DNA from: Marinicella sediminis
GTDB lineage: Bacteria > Pseudomonadota > Gammaproteobacteria > Xanthomonadales > Marinicellaceae
Length of the DNA: 64,000 bases
NCBI RefSeq assembly: GCF_002000055.1
Contig: NZ_MVBD01000003.1
Span: forward strand, 248,001-312,000
Direction of reading: 5' to 3'
Shown: positions 46,083 through 54,747 of the stretch, one piece after another
Numbering within the stretch: the stretch's first letter is position 1
Layout: each line of letters begins with the position of its first letter
Notes under the pieces: generated by a model
What the model saw: the letters and a program-made list of their open reading frames with translations, nothing else
The model's database searches: none
Told to the model about the DNA's origin: nothing
Translations under genes and position numbers: made by a program

Positions 46083-47699
46083 TTATAACTGTGCCACACA
46101 GGTCAGTTCAACCCGTGCCCCCAATGCAAGGCCTGCCGCCGCAAAAGCGCTGCGGGCAGGTAAGGTCTGACCGAAAAATGTGCGGTATACTTCATTGGCC
46201 TGCCCCCATTCATTCATGTCTGCCAGCATCAGCGTACATTGCAGCAAGTCATCGAAATCCAGTTGCTGTTCCTGCAACACATGTCCGATGTTGATCATGG
46301 TTTGTTGCATCTCCGCTTTGATCCCGCCGGCAACCAGGGTTTTGGTACCTGGTACATTGCCTAACTGGCCGGACAGCCACAGTTGCCCCCCGCTTTTACG
46401 GGCTGCACTGAAAGGCAGTCCAGGGGGCATGCCACGATACACCATCTGACCATTTTTCAGCACATGTGACAGGCTGCTGAGGTGGCTGATGTTCGCGGTC
46501 GGGTCCTGATCAAACACCGCCAGATTGGCCTGTCTGCCGACTGTTATCTGACCATGTGTATCACCGATACCCAGCGCCAATGCAGCATGCCAGGTAGCCG
46601 CCTGAATGGCCTCTATGGGCTGCATGCCCACATCCTCTACCAACAGTTTGAGCTCACGGTACAGCATGGGTTCATCGGCCAGGTCTTGCACCGGAAAATC
46701 CGTGCCGGTGGTGATTTTGATGCCTTTTTGGTGGGCCGCTTTGGTCATGGCCTTGGCCAGTTCATAGCGTATCTGTGTCAGTTCTGACTGTTGACCCAAC
46801 TGTTCAAAGATCACCAGAGTGGCATCGAGGATCACGTCCTGATCAAGCATCTGTGTCATGACTTGATGATGATCAGCGTTTGCCAAAATTTCTTGGAAGT
46901 CTCGTCCACCTTGTTCAAACCAGGCGGTCACGTCACGCTTGCTGGTACCGACAAGTCCATCGGCATGAGATACCACTTGTACCCCGGCGTTGATTGCATC
47001 CAGTGGAGTGGCTGGATAAATATAGGTATGAGACCACACCTGAATGCCTTGTTTGTGGGCTTCGTTCACCAGCGGTTCAAGGATGTCACCCGGCAATTCA
47101 CGATAGATTTTGATGCCGGTGGCACCGATGCCTTGTGCCTGTTGAATGATTTGTGTCCAGTCTGAATCATGGGTGATGGCTCTGATCCAGGGTACCGTGC
47201 CCGATTGATGCCCCTTGCTGGAAGCTACGGTACGCGGATCGGTGAAAAATTCAGGTCCAGCGATGATGGCAGAATAATAGATGTCCGGAGCCTGAATGTT
47301 GTCAAGCAGGGCTTCACGTTTGTATCCCATCAACAGCCGCGCATCACCACCCATGTCACGGACTGCGGTGATCCCGTGCCTTACATAATGTTGGTAAAAC
47401 TGCATGGTGCGCGACCGGTTGTCATGGTGCTCGGGATCGGTGGCATGGTGCACATGAGCATCGATCAAACCTGGGGTGACAAACTTGCCACTGAAATCCA
47501 GACGGGTGATGTCGTTGGGAATACTTTTTCGGGCTTTGTGGTCTGGATAGATGGCTTTGATCTGTTGACCGGAAATCCACACGGTCTGTTCGTGATTGAC
47601 CGTCAGATTGCCGACATCAACCACCGACACATGTTCCAGCACCAGATCTCCGGCGTGGACAGCGGTCACCATCAACATCAACACAAGGGCTTTGATCAT
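46083..47699 (-). CDS. Secreted amidohydrolase fused to a RidA (YjgF/UK114) domain
   Basis: A 538-residue protein with a signal peptide (ALVLMLMVTAVHA). Residues 20-420 form the amidohydrolase barrel: TPGLIDAHVHHA gives the HxH metal pair, GIKIYRELPG the bridging Lys, VWSHTY and VVSHADG the two His, and TTGTDFP the Asp. Residues about 425-538 form a RidA trimer domain with GQLWLSGQLGNVPG and LPARSAF, plus a conserved Glu in VELTCVA, so the deaminase site looks intact. RidA removes reactive enamines and imines. The fusion suggests the barrel releases such a product. Confidence 0.87.
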   Translation of the reverse strand: MIKALVLMLMVTAVHAGDLVLEHVSVVDVGNLTVNHEQTVWISGQQIKAIYPDHKARKSIPNDITRLDFSGKFVTPGLIDAHVHHATDPEHHDNRSRTMQFYQHYVRHGITAVRDMGGDARLLMGYKREALLDNIQAPDIYYSAIIAGPEFFTDPRTVASSKGHQSGTVPWIRAITHDSDWTQIIQQAQGIGATGIKIYRELPGDILEPLVNEAHKQGIQVWSHTYIYPATPLDAINAGVQVVSHADGLVGTSKRDVTAWFEQGGRDFQEILANADHHQVMTQMLDQDVILDATLVIFEQLGQQSELTQIRYELAKAMTKAAHQKGIKITTGTDFPVQDLADEPMLYRELKLLVEDVGMQPIEAIQAATWHAALALGIGDTHGQITVGRQANLAVFDQDPTANISHLSSLSHVLKNGQMVYRGMPPGLPFSAARKSGGQLWLSGQLGNVPGTKTLVAGGIKAEMQQTMINIGHVLQEQQLDFDDLLQCTLMLADMNEWGQANEVYRTFFGQTLPARSAFAAAGLALGARVELTCVAQL

Positions 47700-47760
47700 G
47701 CAAACTTCCGGGGAATCAAAAGGTCATTGTCCCAAACTCTGAAAGCCAATGCCAAAGTTT

Positions 47761-47793
47761 TAAAGTTTACAGAGCATAAACATAAAGTTTACA
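47761..47793. promoter_or_regulatory. Direct repeats in the LysR/amidohydrolase divergent promoter
   Basis: TAAAGTTTACA occurs twice (47761-47771 and 47783-47793), 22 bases start to start, which is two helical turns. A further AAAGTTT lies just before. The site sits between divergent genes and is the likely binding region of the LysR regulator. Confidence 0.55.
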
Positions 47794-47821
47794 ATGGCAT
47801 GTAATCCATCCAGGTGGTGAC

Positions 47822-48721
47822 ATGCTTGACATCAAAAAATCCAGGGCCTTTTGTGCCATTGTTGAACACATGAGTTTCAGAAAAGCGGCCACCACTGTGG
47901 GGGTGTCACCGACCATGATGAGCAAATACCTGAAAGGACTGGAATCAGATGTCGGTTGTCACCTGATCAACCGCAATACCCGAGCCATCAGCCTCACCGA
48001 TGTCGGTCGCGAATATCACCGTCGGATCAAACCCATACTGCTGGAACTGGATCAACTCAATCAACAGATGTCCGCCTATGCCGGTGAAGTCCGGGGCCAT
48101 TTAAAGATCACCGCCACCATTGAATTCGGAGGCATTTATCTGGCTGAAGTGATCAAGCAATACCGCCAACAACATCCGCAGGTCAGTCTGGACTTTATCC
48201 TCACCAACCGCACCCTGGGTTTGTTTGATGAAGACATTGATCTGGCCATTCGGGTGGCACCCAAATTACCTGATTCGGGCCTGATTGCGATTCCCATTTG
48301 TCAAACCCACTTACGCACCTGGGCATCGCCCGGCTACCTTAAACGTTGCGGTGTGCCCAGAGACATGACTGCGCTGAAGCAACACGCCTGTTTGTTTTTT
48401 TCCGAGACCCCGAGGAAAAACAGTTGGTTGTTTCAGGTTGACGGTTGCGTCACAGAACAGCAGCTGCCCTGGCAGTGGCGCACCGACAATGGTCGCTTGC
48501 TGAATGAAGCTGCAGCCAACGACATGGGCATCATCCAGGCACCTGACTATTCAGTCAGTGAGTATGTGAAAAAAGGTGAGCTGATTGAAGTATTGGCCGA
48601 TTACCGACTTGAGCCATTTAACATTTGTGCGCTGTACCCACAACGCAACAGCGTGTCACCCAAGCTGACCCGTTTCATCCAATTGTTGAAAATGCATTTC
48701 AATGAACAGCCATTGTGGTGA
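47822..48721 (+). CDS. LysR-family transcriptional regulator
   Basis: A 299-residue regulator. The N-terminal helix-turn-helix is M-FRKAATTVGVSPTMMSKYLKGLESDVGCHLINRNTRAISLTDVG, and the C-terminal effector domain has GHLKITATIEFGG, DLAIRVAPKLPDSGLIAIPI and AANDMGIIQAPD. It is the DsdC/PecT-like branch. It is divergent from the amidohydrolase-RidA/M19 operon, which it probably controls. It ends 98 bases before the arginine leader ORF. Confidence 0.93.
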   Translation: MLDIKKSRAFCAIVEHMSFRKAATTVGVSPTMMSKYLKGLESDVGCHLINRNTRAISLTDVGREYHRRIKPILLELDQLNQQMSAYAGEVRGHLKITATIEFGGIYLAEVIKQYRQQHPQVSLDFILTNRTLGLFDEDIDLAIRVAPKLPDSGLIAIPICQTHLRTWASPGYLKRCGVPRDMTALKQHACLFFSETPRKNSWLFQVDGCVTEQQLPWQWRTDNGRLLNEAAANDMGIIQAPDYSVSEYVKKGELIEVLADYRLEPFNICALYPQRNSVSPKLTRFIQLLKMHFNEQPLW

Positions 48722-48819
48722 GGCCCCATGAGGCAGAAAAAACCCCCACATAACAAAAAAACATTTGCCATGGTGTTTCAAAGCGTGTTACGTTACGCAC
48801 AAATCACAGTAAATAACAC

Positions 48820-48930
48820 ATGACACAACAACTCGACAACCTGTTTAATTTAAACAATGCACCGGCTCAAAGCAGTGCAGTGGTTGTTCGTCGTCGCCGT
48901 CCGGTAAAGCGTATGGAGCTCTTTGGTTAG
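48820..48930 (+). CDS. Arginine-rich leader peptide of the arginine operon (proposed argL)
   Basis: A 36-codon ORF, too short for most ORF lists: it opens MTQQLDNLFNLNNAPAQ, then VVV, four consecutive arginine codons (CGT CGT CGC CGT at 48889-48900), PVK, a fifth arginine (48910-48912) and ends MELFG with TAG at 48928-48930. It is followed 30 bases later by an intrinsic terminator and then the arginine biosynthesis operon. In leader peptides of his, trp and leu operons a run of the end-product codons serves as the sensor, and here the run is of Arg codons directly before arg genes. No strong ribosome site is seen (only CACAGTAA). As a small secreted or antimicrobial peptide it would make less sense. 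Confidence 0.85.
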   Translation: MTQQLDNLFNLNNAPAQSSAVVVRRRRPVKRMELFG

Positions 48931-48988
48931 GCGTGTGATTCAGTAAAATAAAGAATTTAAAAACCCGGCCAAAGAGCCGGGTTTTTTT
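48918..48988 (+). promoter_or_regulatory. Proposed attenuator: antiterminator arm, terminator stem and T-run
   Basis: The terminator stem is AAACCCGGC (48961-48969) paired over 9 bp with GCCGGGTTT (48976-48984) and ends in seven T (48982-48988). The segment GCTCTTTGG (48918-48926), which lies in the last codons of the leader, is an exact reverse complement of CCAAAGAGC (48969-48977), made up of the terminator loop and the start of its 3' arm. Two G-U pairs could extend it. A ribosome stalled on the arginine run (to 48900) leaves 48918-48926 free to form the antiterminator. A ribosome at the TAG covers it, and the terminator forms. Confidence 0.82.
48961..48988 (+). terminator. Rho-independent terminator in the arg operon leader
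   Basis: A 9-bp GC-rich stem, a 6-base loop CAAAGA, and a T-run of seven. It stands upstream of argF with no gene end nearby except the 36-codon leader, so it serves attenuation rather than ending a normal gene. Confidence 0.92.
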
Positions 48989-49049
48989 ATACCCTGCTTT
49001 TTGGCTTTATCAAGAGACACCAACTGGTGTCTTAAAACAGGAAAAAACG

Positions 49050-50069
49050 ATGATAAAGCATTTTCTCAGCACCGAAGACTGGCCTCAGGGAGACCTGGAG
49101 GACCTGTTGACTGACGCCGGCTACCTCAAAGCCAATCCCATTCACAACCACTTACAGGGTAAATCCATCGCCTTGTTGTTTCTTAATCCATCGATGCGTA
49201 CCCGCACCTCTTTCGAACTGGGCATGCAACAACTGGGCGGCACCGCCATCGTCTTACAGCCGGGTCAGGATGCCTGGGGCATTGAATTTGAGCCTGGTGT
49301 GGTGATGGATGGTGACGCTGAAGAGCACATCAAAGAAGTGGCCGGGGTGCTCTCTTCCTATGTGGACATGATCGCCATCCGGGCCTTTCCTGAATTCAAA
49401 GACTGGTCGCAGGATCGCCTGGACCACAAAATCAAAGGTCTGGCCGCCCATGCCACAGTCCCGGTGATCAACATGGAAACCATTGTCCACCCCTGTCAGG
49501 AGCTGGCATTGATGATGACCATCAAAAACCACCTGAAAACCGTACACAGGAAAAAATTCCTGCTCACCTGGACCTATCATCCGAAACCTCTGAACACCGC
49601 AGTGGCCAACTCAGGACTGTTGATTGCTTCTAAATTTGGCATGGACGTGACCCTGCTGTGTCCCAATGAGCATTATCTGCTGGATGACCATTACCTCAAA
49701 GCAGCTCAGGCCCAATGCGCGGCCCATGGAGCGACTTTTACCGTGACCCATGACATCAAAGCGGCCTATCAGGGCGCTGATTATGTGTACGCCAAAAGTT
49801 GGGGAGCCTTGCCTTTTTATGGTGATCCGACGGCTGAATTGGCCGAGCGGGAACCTAACAAACATTTTATGGTGGATGGCGCCAAGATGGCACTGACCAA
49901 CAACGCCCGATTCAGCCACTGTTTGCCATTGAGGCGCAACATCAAAGCCACCGACGAGGTGATGGATGCTGATTATTGTGTGGCGCTGGAGGAAGCGGAA
50001 AACCGACTGCATGTACAAAAAGCATTGATGCTCAATCTAATGAACCAATCACTTAAAGAACAGGAATGA
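49050..50069 (+). CDS. argF': N-acetylornithine carbamoyltransferase
   Basis: A 339-residue protein. It has SMRTRTS (48-54) for carbamoyl phosphate, the QPGQDAW stretch with Trp near 76, MDGDAEEH with Glu near 92, HPCQ (147-150), and TWTYHPKPLNTAVANS and FSHCLPLRRNIKATD. These are features of the Xanthomonas-type AOTCase (EC 2.1.3.9), not ordinary ornithine carbamoyltransferase. The Glu near 92 argues for acetyl- rather than succinyl-ornithine. It carbamoylates N-acetylornithine to N-acetylcitrulline in the cytoplasm. First gene of the operon; it overlaps argG by ATGA. Confidence 0.93.
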   Translation: MIKHFLSTEDWPQGDLEDLLTDAGYLKANPIHNHLQGKSIALLFLNPSMRTRTSFELGMQQLGGTAIVLQPGQDAWGIEFEPGVVMDGDAEEHIKEVAGVLSSYVDMIAIRAFPEFKDWSQDRLDHKIKGLAAHATVPVINMETIVHPCQELALMMTIKNHLKTVHRKKFLLTWTYHPKPLNTAVANSGLLIASKFGMDVTLLCPNEHYLLDDHYLKAAQAQCAAHGATFTVTHDIKAAYQGADYVYAKSWGALPFYGDPTAELAEREPNKHFMVDGAKMALTNNARFSHCLPLRRNIKATDEVMDADYCVALEEAENRLHVQKALMLNLMNQSLKEQE

Positions 50070-51292
50070 CCATGAACTCAATTAATTCTGAATCGAACAA
50101 AACCATCGTGCTGGCTTTTTCAGGTGGACTGGACACCAGTTTCTGCCTCCATCAACTGGCCAGCCAGGGTCATCAGGTCCACACCGTACTGGTGGATGCC
50201 GGTGGCATGTCGGCCCAGGAGCTGAAGGCCATTGAAGCCAACGCCCTGAAGCTGGGTGCTCATCAGCACCACACCATCAACGCCCAACAAGCCATCTGGG
50301 ACGAATTTGTGGTTCCGCTGATCTGGTCCAAAGCCCGCATGCGGGGTGAATATCCGTTGCTCTGTTCAGATCGATATGTCATTGTCAGCTTATGTTTACA
50401 GCTGTGTGATGAGCTGAACACCCCGTATTTTGCCCACGGCTGTACGGCCATGGGCAACGATCAATTCCGCTTTGATCAGACCGTACACTCGCTGGGCGAT
50501 TACCAAATCATCGCCCCGATCAGGGACCTGCAGGCCGAAGTCACTGGCAACGTCCGGGATCATGAATTGGCGGTGCTGGGTGCCGCTGGCTTTGTCATGT
50601 CCAGCCAACACCAGCATTATTCCATCAATGAAAACATGTTGGGTGTGACCATTTCCGGCAGCGAAATCGATGCCTTTCAGGCGCCGACTGAAGCCAGTGC
50701 CAGCTGGGTGAAGGCCAAAGCGGATTGGCCGGCCACCCCGGGCCAATGGCAACTGACCTTTGCACAAGGCGTGTTGACTCAGTTGAATGGCCAGGCCATC
50801 GAAGGACCTGAGTTGTTGCAGCAACTGAACCAGCAACTGGCAGCTTATGGGATTGGCCGGCACATCTACACCGGTGATGTCAGTGTCGGACTGAAAGGCC
50901 GCATCGTCTTTGAGTGTCCGGGCATCGATGGTCTGATGATGGCCCACAAAGCGCTTGAGGATCTGGTCAACTCCAAATGGCAGAACCAGTTCCGCACCCA
51001 GGTGGCTGAGCGCTGGGCCGAGCTGGTCTATCAGGGTTTTTTCTATGAACCGCACAAAGCCGATCTGGAAGCTTACCTGCAAAACTCACAGTCACACATC
51101 AGCGGTACAGTGACCCTTGAAACCGCCGGTGGCAGTTTGCTGGCCACTGCAGTGGATTCGCCTTATATCGTCCAGGACCAGAATGCGGTTTATGCACAAT
51201 CTTGTGATTGGTCACCGGAAGAAGCCCTTGGTTTCATTAAACTCACCGGGCAGGGTGCCACCCTGGTCAATCAGGTCAGGAGGGCGTCATGA
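50066..51292 (+). CDS. argG: Argininosuccinate synthase
   Basis: A 408-residue protein. The ATP pyrophosphatase loop is LAFSGGLDTSFCLHQL; DAGG follows, and further motifs are YPLLCSDRYV, HGCTAMGNDQFRFD and KGRIVFECPG. It joins citrulline and aspartate. The start at 50066 overlaps argF by ATGA; an ATG at 50072 is the alternative. Belongs to the shorter-N-terminus group seen in Xanthomonads. Confidence 0.94.
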   Translation: MTMNSINSESNKTIVLAFSGGLDTSFCLHQLASQGHQVHTVLVDAGGMSAQELKAIEANALKLGAHQHHTINAQQAIWDEFVVPLIWSKARMRGEYPLLCSDRYVIVSLCLQLCDELNTPYFAHGCTAMGNDQFRFDQTVHSLGDYQIIAPIRDLQAEVTGNVRDHELAVLGAAGFVMSSQHQHYSINENMLGVTISGSEIDAFQAPTEASASWVKAKADWPATPGQWQLTFAQGVLTQLNGQAIEGPELLQQLNQQLAAYGIGRHIYTGDVSVGLKGRIVFECPGIDGLMMAHKALEDLVNSKWQNQFRTQVAERWAELVYQGFFYEPHKADLEAYLQNSQSHISGTVTLETAGGSLLATAVDSPYIVQDQNAVYAQSCDWSPEEALGFIKLTGQGATLVNQVRRAS

Positions 51293-52407
51293 CACAGGCA
51301 GCCAGACAAACTTCAGGTAAGGTCAATCAAGCCTCTATTCAACAAAGCATAGAACAACATCTGGCGATGTTAATCAGTCACGATACCTGTAACCCGCCAC
51401 GTGAAATTTGTTTTACCGATCCGCTATTCATCGGGTTGGAACGGTTCTTCAAAGCCTGGGGTTTCAAAGTTACCATGGCTGACTTTGCTGACGGCCGGGT
51501 GGCCTTTTATGCCCTGAGGGGGCAGCCCAAAGTGCTGTTCAATGTGCACCTGGACACGGTACCAGTCAGTGATGACTGGCGGCATGATCCGTTCACTCTG
51601 GTCAAGGAGAATAACCGATATCATGGCCGCGGGGTATGCGACATCAAAGGTGCTGCTGCCTGCCTGATGGCCTTGGCGGAGCGGTCATCTGCAGACATGG
51701 CGGTGTTGTTCACCACTGATGAGGAAGGTACCAACAGTTGCTGTGTTGAACAGTTCATCAGTGGCCATGATTTGTCAGTCTTTCACCAGGTGGTGGTGGC
51801 TGAACCGACTGGTTGTCATGCGGTGCTGGAACACCGGGGCTATGCCTCCGCGCATGGTGAATTCAGCGGCATCAGTGGTCATTCTTCATCACTCAATGCA
51901 CTGGCTGGTAATGCCGTCCATCAAGCCGCTCAATGGCTGAACCAGGCCACTGGATTTGCTGCCAATGCCCGAACTAAAGACAATCCGGCTGGGGTGTGTT
52001 TCAACCTCGGTTACATCACCGGTGGAGAAAAGAACAACATGATTGCTGCGTCTTGTCAACTGGGATTCAGTGTCAGGGTTCCGGCCGGGCAGTCTTCACA
52101 GGGGGTCTATCAGCAGCTGACCAAAGGGCTGGATAATCACGCCAGCTGGTACACGTCTATGCTGGCTCCAGCCTTGCCGGAACAGGCCGGCATGAGTGTC
52201 GAATCACTGGCCTTTTGTCAAAAGCATGATCTGCCCGTTGGTCAGCCGGTGGATTTCTGGACTGAAGCCGCATTGTTCAGCCAGGCGGGAATACCAGCCT
52301 TGGTGCTGGGGCCTGGAGACATAGCTCAGGCGCACACGGTGGATGAATGGGTGGCAGAGGAGCAGTTGCTGAATTGTTATCACTTGTATGCGGGGTTGCT
52401 GTCATGA
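51289..52407 (+). CDS. argE: Acetylornithine/acetylcitrulline deacetylase (M20)
   Basis: A 372-residue metallo-amidohydrolase. Zinc motifs are FNVHLDTVP, GRGVCDIKGAAA and TTDEEGT, with the catalytic Glu pair in DEEG and a late HTVDEWV. In this pathway the natural substrate is N-acetylcitrulline made by the upstream carbamoyltransferase, as in Xanthomonas. It overlaps argG by ATGA. Confidence 0.9.
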   Translation: MTQAARQTSGKVNQASIQQSIEQHLAMLISHDTCNPPREICFTDPLFIGLERFFKAWGFKVTMADFADGRVAFYALRGQPKVLFNVHLDTVPVSDDWRHDPFTLVKENNRYHGRGVCDIKGAAACLMALAERSSADMAVLFTTDEEGTNSCCVEQFISGHDLSVFHQVVVAEPTGCHAVLEHRGYASAHGEFSGISGHSSSLNALAGNAVHQAAQWLNQATGFAANARTKDNPAGVCFNLGYITGGEKNNMIAASCQLGFSVRVPAGQSSQGVYQQLTKGLDNHASWYTSMLAPALPEQAGMSVESLAFCQKHDLPVGQPVDFWTEAALFSQAGIPALVLGPGDIAQAHTVDEWVAEEQLLNCYHLYAGLLS

Positions 52408-53777
52408 AAACACTGAATGCTGCCCAAAGTTCTCCCAAACAGATCATCCAGAGTGCTTTGCATCAATTGACCAACAGTCAGGAGGCCAGGCACTATCTGC
52501 AACGTTATCACGCCCAGGATGACCTCAGGTTCGCGGTGGTCAAGGTCGGTGGCGGTATCCTTGCCCATGAACTTGAACAACTGGCTGAATCATTGGCCCT
52601 GTTGGCCAACCTCGGTCTGACGCCCATTGTGGTGCATGGGGCCGGTGAACAAATTGATCAGGGGCTTGCACAAGCAGGGATCGTCAGCCAGAAAAAATCC
52701 GGTTTCCGCGTTACCGATGAAGCCAGCATGGCGGTGATCAGGCCGATCATGTACCAGGTTAATCAACAACTGGTGGCTGCCATTGAACAACAGGGTGTGC
52801 GTGCCAATGGTGTGGTGCATGGGGTGTTTGAATGTGATTATCTTGATCAGGCTGAACTGGGTTTGGTTGGCGAAGTGCACAAAGTGCATTTGTCACCGAT
52901 CCGTCAGGCCCTTCACAGTGGAGCCATACCGGTGCTCAGCTGCCTGGGAGAAACCGGCAGTGGGCAAGTGATGAACATCAATGCCGATGTGGCCACCCGC
53001 GAACTGGTCTGGCAGATCAATCCGCACAAAATCCTGTTCGTCACGCCCACCGGCGGGGTATTGGATGGTGATGACAAGTTAATCTCCGCCATCCAGTTAA
53101 ACAATGACCTGGCCCACATGCTTAAGCAGGACTGGCTGCATTCGGGTATGTTGCTTAAGTTGCAGCAAATCCAGGAGATGCTTGAACCCCTGGGAGCGGG
53201 TCACTCAGTATCCATCACTTCAAGTCAGAACCTGGCCCGGGAGCTGTTCACTCATCAAGGGGCTGGGACTTTCATCAATCTGGGTGAAGCGATTCATGAG
53301 CATTCATCCATGACAGGCGAACTGGAAACGGTGCTCAATGCTTTGTTTGAACAGGCTTTTGAACGTCAGTTCAGACCGGGCTTTCTGTCCTCACTGCCCA
53401 TCACCGCGATTTACCTGGCCGAATCTCACCGGGCCGCAGCTGTGGTCACAGAGGGTTTTCGGGGCCATGCCTATCTGCATAAATTTGCAGTCACCCCGGA
53501 AGCCCGGGGTGAAGGCCTGGCCGGGGCGTTATGGCAACAAATCAAAGCCAATCATCCACAACTGTACTGGCGCTCAAGGCTCAGCAATCCAGTTAACAAC
53601 TGGTATTTCAAGCAAGCCGATGCCTCAATCAAGTCCACTGATCCCGATCATTCATGGGTGGGGTTTTCCTGTGGCTTCTTTCCTGCAGAATCAATGGCCT
53701 GTCTGCAACAGGCCTTTGCCGAAGACGCCGGATGGCAATCTGACGACCTGAATCAACAGGAGGTGAAACATGCCTGA
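52404..53777 (+). CDS. argB: Bifunctional N-acetylglutamate synthase-kinase
   Basis: A 457-residue fusion. The amino-acid kinase domain (about 30-300) has VVKVGGGI, VVHGAG, GFRVTD, NINADVATRELV and TPTGGVLDGD. The C-terminal GNAT domain (about 330-445) has the acetyl-CoA loop VTPEARGEGLAGAL. It carries out the first two steps of arginine synthesis and is the known Xanthomonas-type NAGS-K. The kinase part is likely the arginine-inhibited site. It overlaps argE by ATGA; the longer start at 52347 is not supported. Confidence 0.93.
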   Translation: MKTLNAAQSSPKQIIQSALHQLTNSQEARHYLQRYHAQDDLRFAVVKVGGGILAHELEQLAESLALLANLGLTPIVVHGAGEQIDQGLAQAGIVSQKKSGFRVTDEASMAVIRPIMYQVNQQLVAAIEQQGVRANGVVHGVFECDYLDQAELGLVGEVHKVHLSPIRQALHSGAIPVLSCLGETGSGQVMNINADVATRELVWQINPHKILFVTPTGGVLDGDDKLISAIQLNNDLAHMLKQDWLHSGMLLKLQQIQEMLEPLGAGHSVSITSSQNLARELFTHQGAGTFINLGEAIHEHSSMTGELETVLNALFEQAFERQFRPGFLSSLPITAIYLAESHRAAAVVTEGFRGHAYLHKFAVTPEARGEGLAGALWQQIKANHPQLYWRSRLSNPVNNWYFKQADASIKSTDPDHSWVGFSCGFFPAESMACLQQAFAEDAGWQSDDLNQQEVKHA

Positions 53778-54747
53778 ACTCATCAAAGCCGCCATCCTCG
53801 GTGCCCGGGGATATGTGGGTGTGGAGCTGATTCAATTGCTGGATGCCCATCCCAAAGTTCAACTGACTGCGGTTTATTCCAGGTCCTATGCCGGCCAGCC
53901 CGTGCATCAGGTGGTACAGGGCTACTCTGATCAGCAACTGATTTATGAAACCGGGGATTTTAACCAATTGGCTGAACAGTCGCTGGATGTGTTGTTTGTG
54001 GCCTTGCCCGATGGGCTGGCTGTCAGGCATCAGAAACTCTGGCAACAGATGGCACCTGACACCCTGATCATTGACCTCAGTGCCGATCATCGTTTTGATG
54101 ATGGCTGGGTGTATGGACAACCTGAGACCAACCAGGCTGCGTTGTCCGGCGCCCGGCTGATCGCCAATCCGGGTTGTTATGCCACGGGCATGCAATTGGG
54201 ACTCAAGCCTTTGTTGTCGTATCTGCTGCCAGCAGACCTGGATGTGCCAACTGCCTTTGGGGTATCTGGTTACAGCGGTGCGGGGACCACGCCATCGGAT
54301 AAAAACAATCCTCAACGCCTGGCTGATAACCTGTTGGCCTACAAACCCACTGACCACACCCATGAGCGGGAGGTCAGCCATGTATTGGAACACACCATCC
54401 GTTTTATGCCTCATGTGGCGGCTCATTTCAGAGGCATTCATCTGACCTTATCAGGTAAATTAAACCTGTCGTTGTCGGCAAACGAAGTCCGGAAACTGTT
54501 CATCAACCATTACCAGGAACATCCGTTGATCCAAGTAGAGCGGGCTGCTCCGGAAATCCAACAGGTGGCCAACAGTCATGATTTGATCATCGGTGGCTTT
54601 GCCTGCTCGACGAGTGAGCCAGGACACCTGGTGTGGAACGTTTGCCTGGATAATCTACTCAAAGGTGCCGCAACCCAGGCCGTACAAAATATGAACCTGG
54701 CGCTGGCCGTCAGTCACCAAACCAAAGCTTATGAGGGGATTTTATGA
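53770..54747 (+). CDS. argC: N-acetyl-gamma-glutamyl-phosphate reductase
   Basis: A 325-residue Rossmann protein: GARGYVGVELIQLL for NADPH, the active-site Cys in NPGCYATG (about residue 137), SGYSGAG and HVAAHFRG with the catalytic His, then the EHPLIQV region. It reduces the phosphorylated acetylglutamate to the semialdehyde. It overlaps argBA by 8 bases and argH by ATGA. The downstream aminotransferase argD is elsewhere. Confidence 0.94.
   Translation: MPELIKAAILGARGYVGVELIQLLDAHPKVQLTAVYSRSYAGQPVHQVVQGYSDQQLIYETGDFNQLAEQSLDVLFVALPDGLAVRHQKLWQQMAPDTLIIDLSADHRFDDGWVYGQPETNQAALSGARLIANPGCYATGMQLGLKPLLSYLLPADLDVPTAFGVSGYSGAGTTPSDKNNPQRLADNLLAYKPTDHTHEREVSHVLEHTIRFMPHVAAHFRGIHLTLSGKLNLSLSANEVRKLFINHYQEHPLIQVERAAPEIQQVANSHDLIIGGFACSTSEPGHLVWNVCLDNLLKGAATQAVQNMNLALAVSHQTKAYEGIL

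Noticed and set aside
48820-48930. The arginine-rich leader as a free antimicrobial or secreted peptide
   Set aside because: No signal peptide, and its position, Arg run and pairing with the terminator are better explained by attenuation.
48722-49049. An ArgR box in front of argF'
   Set aside because: No sequence close to the ArgR consensus (TGAAT-x4-ATTCA-like) was found in the gap.
53629-54441. 270-codon minus-strand ORF across argBA/argC
   Set aside because: It lies inside two well-supported overlapping genes and has no family features.
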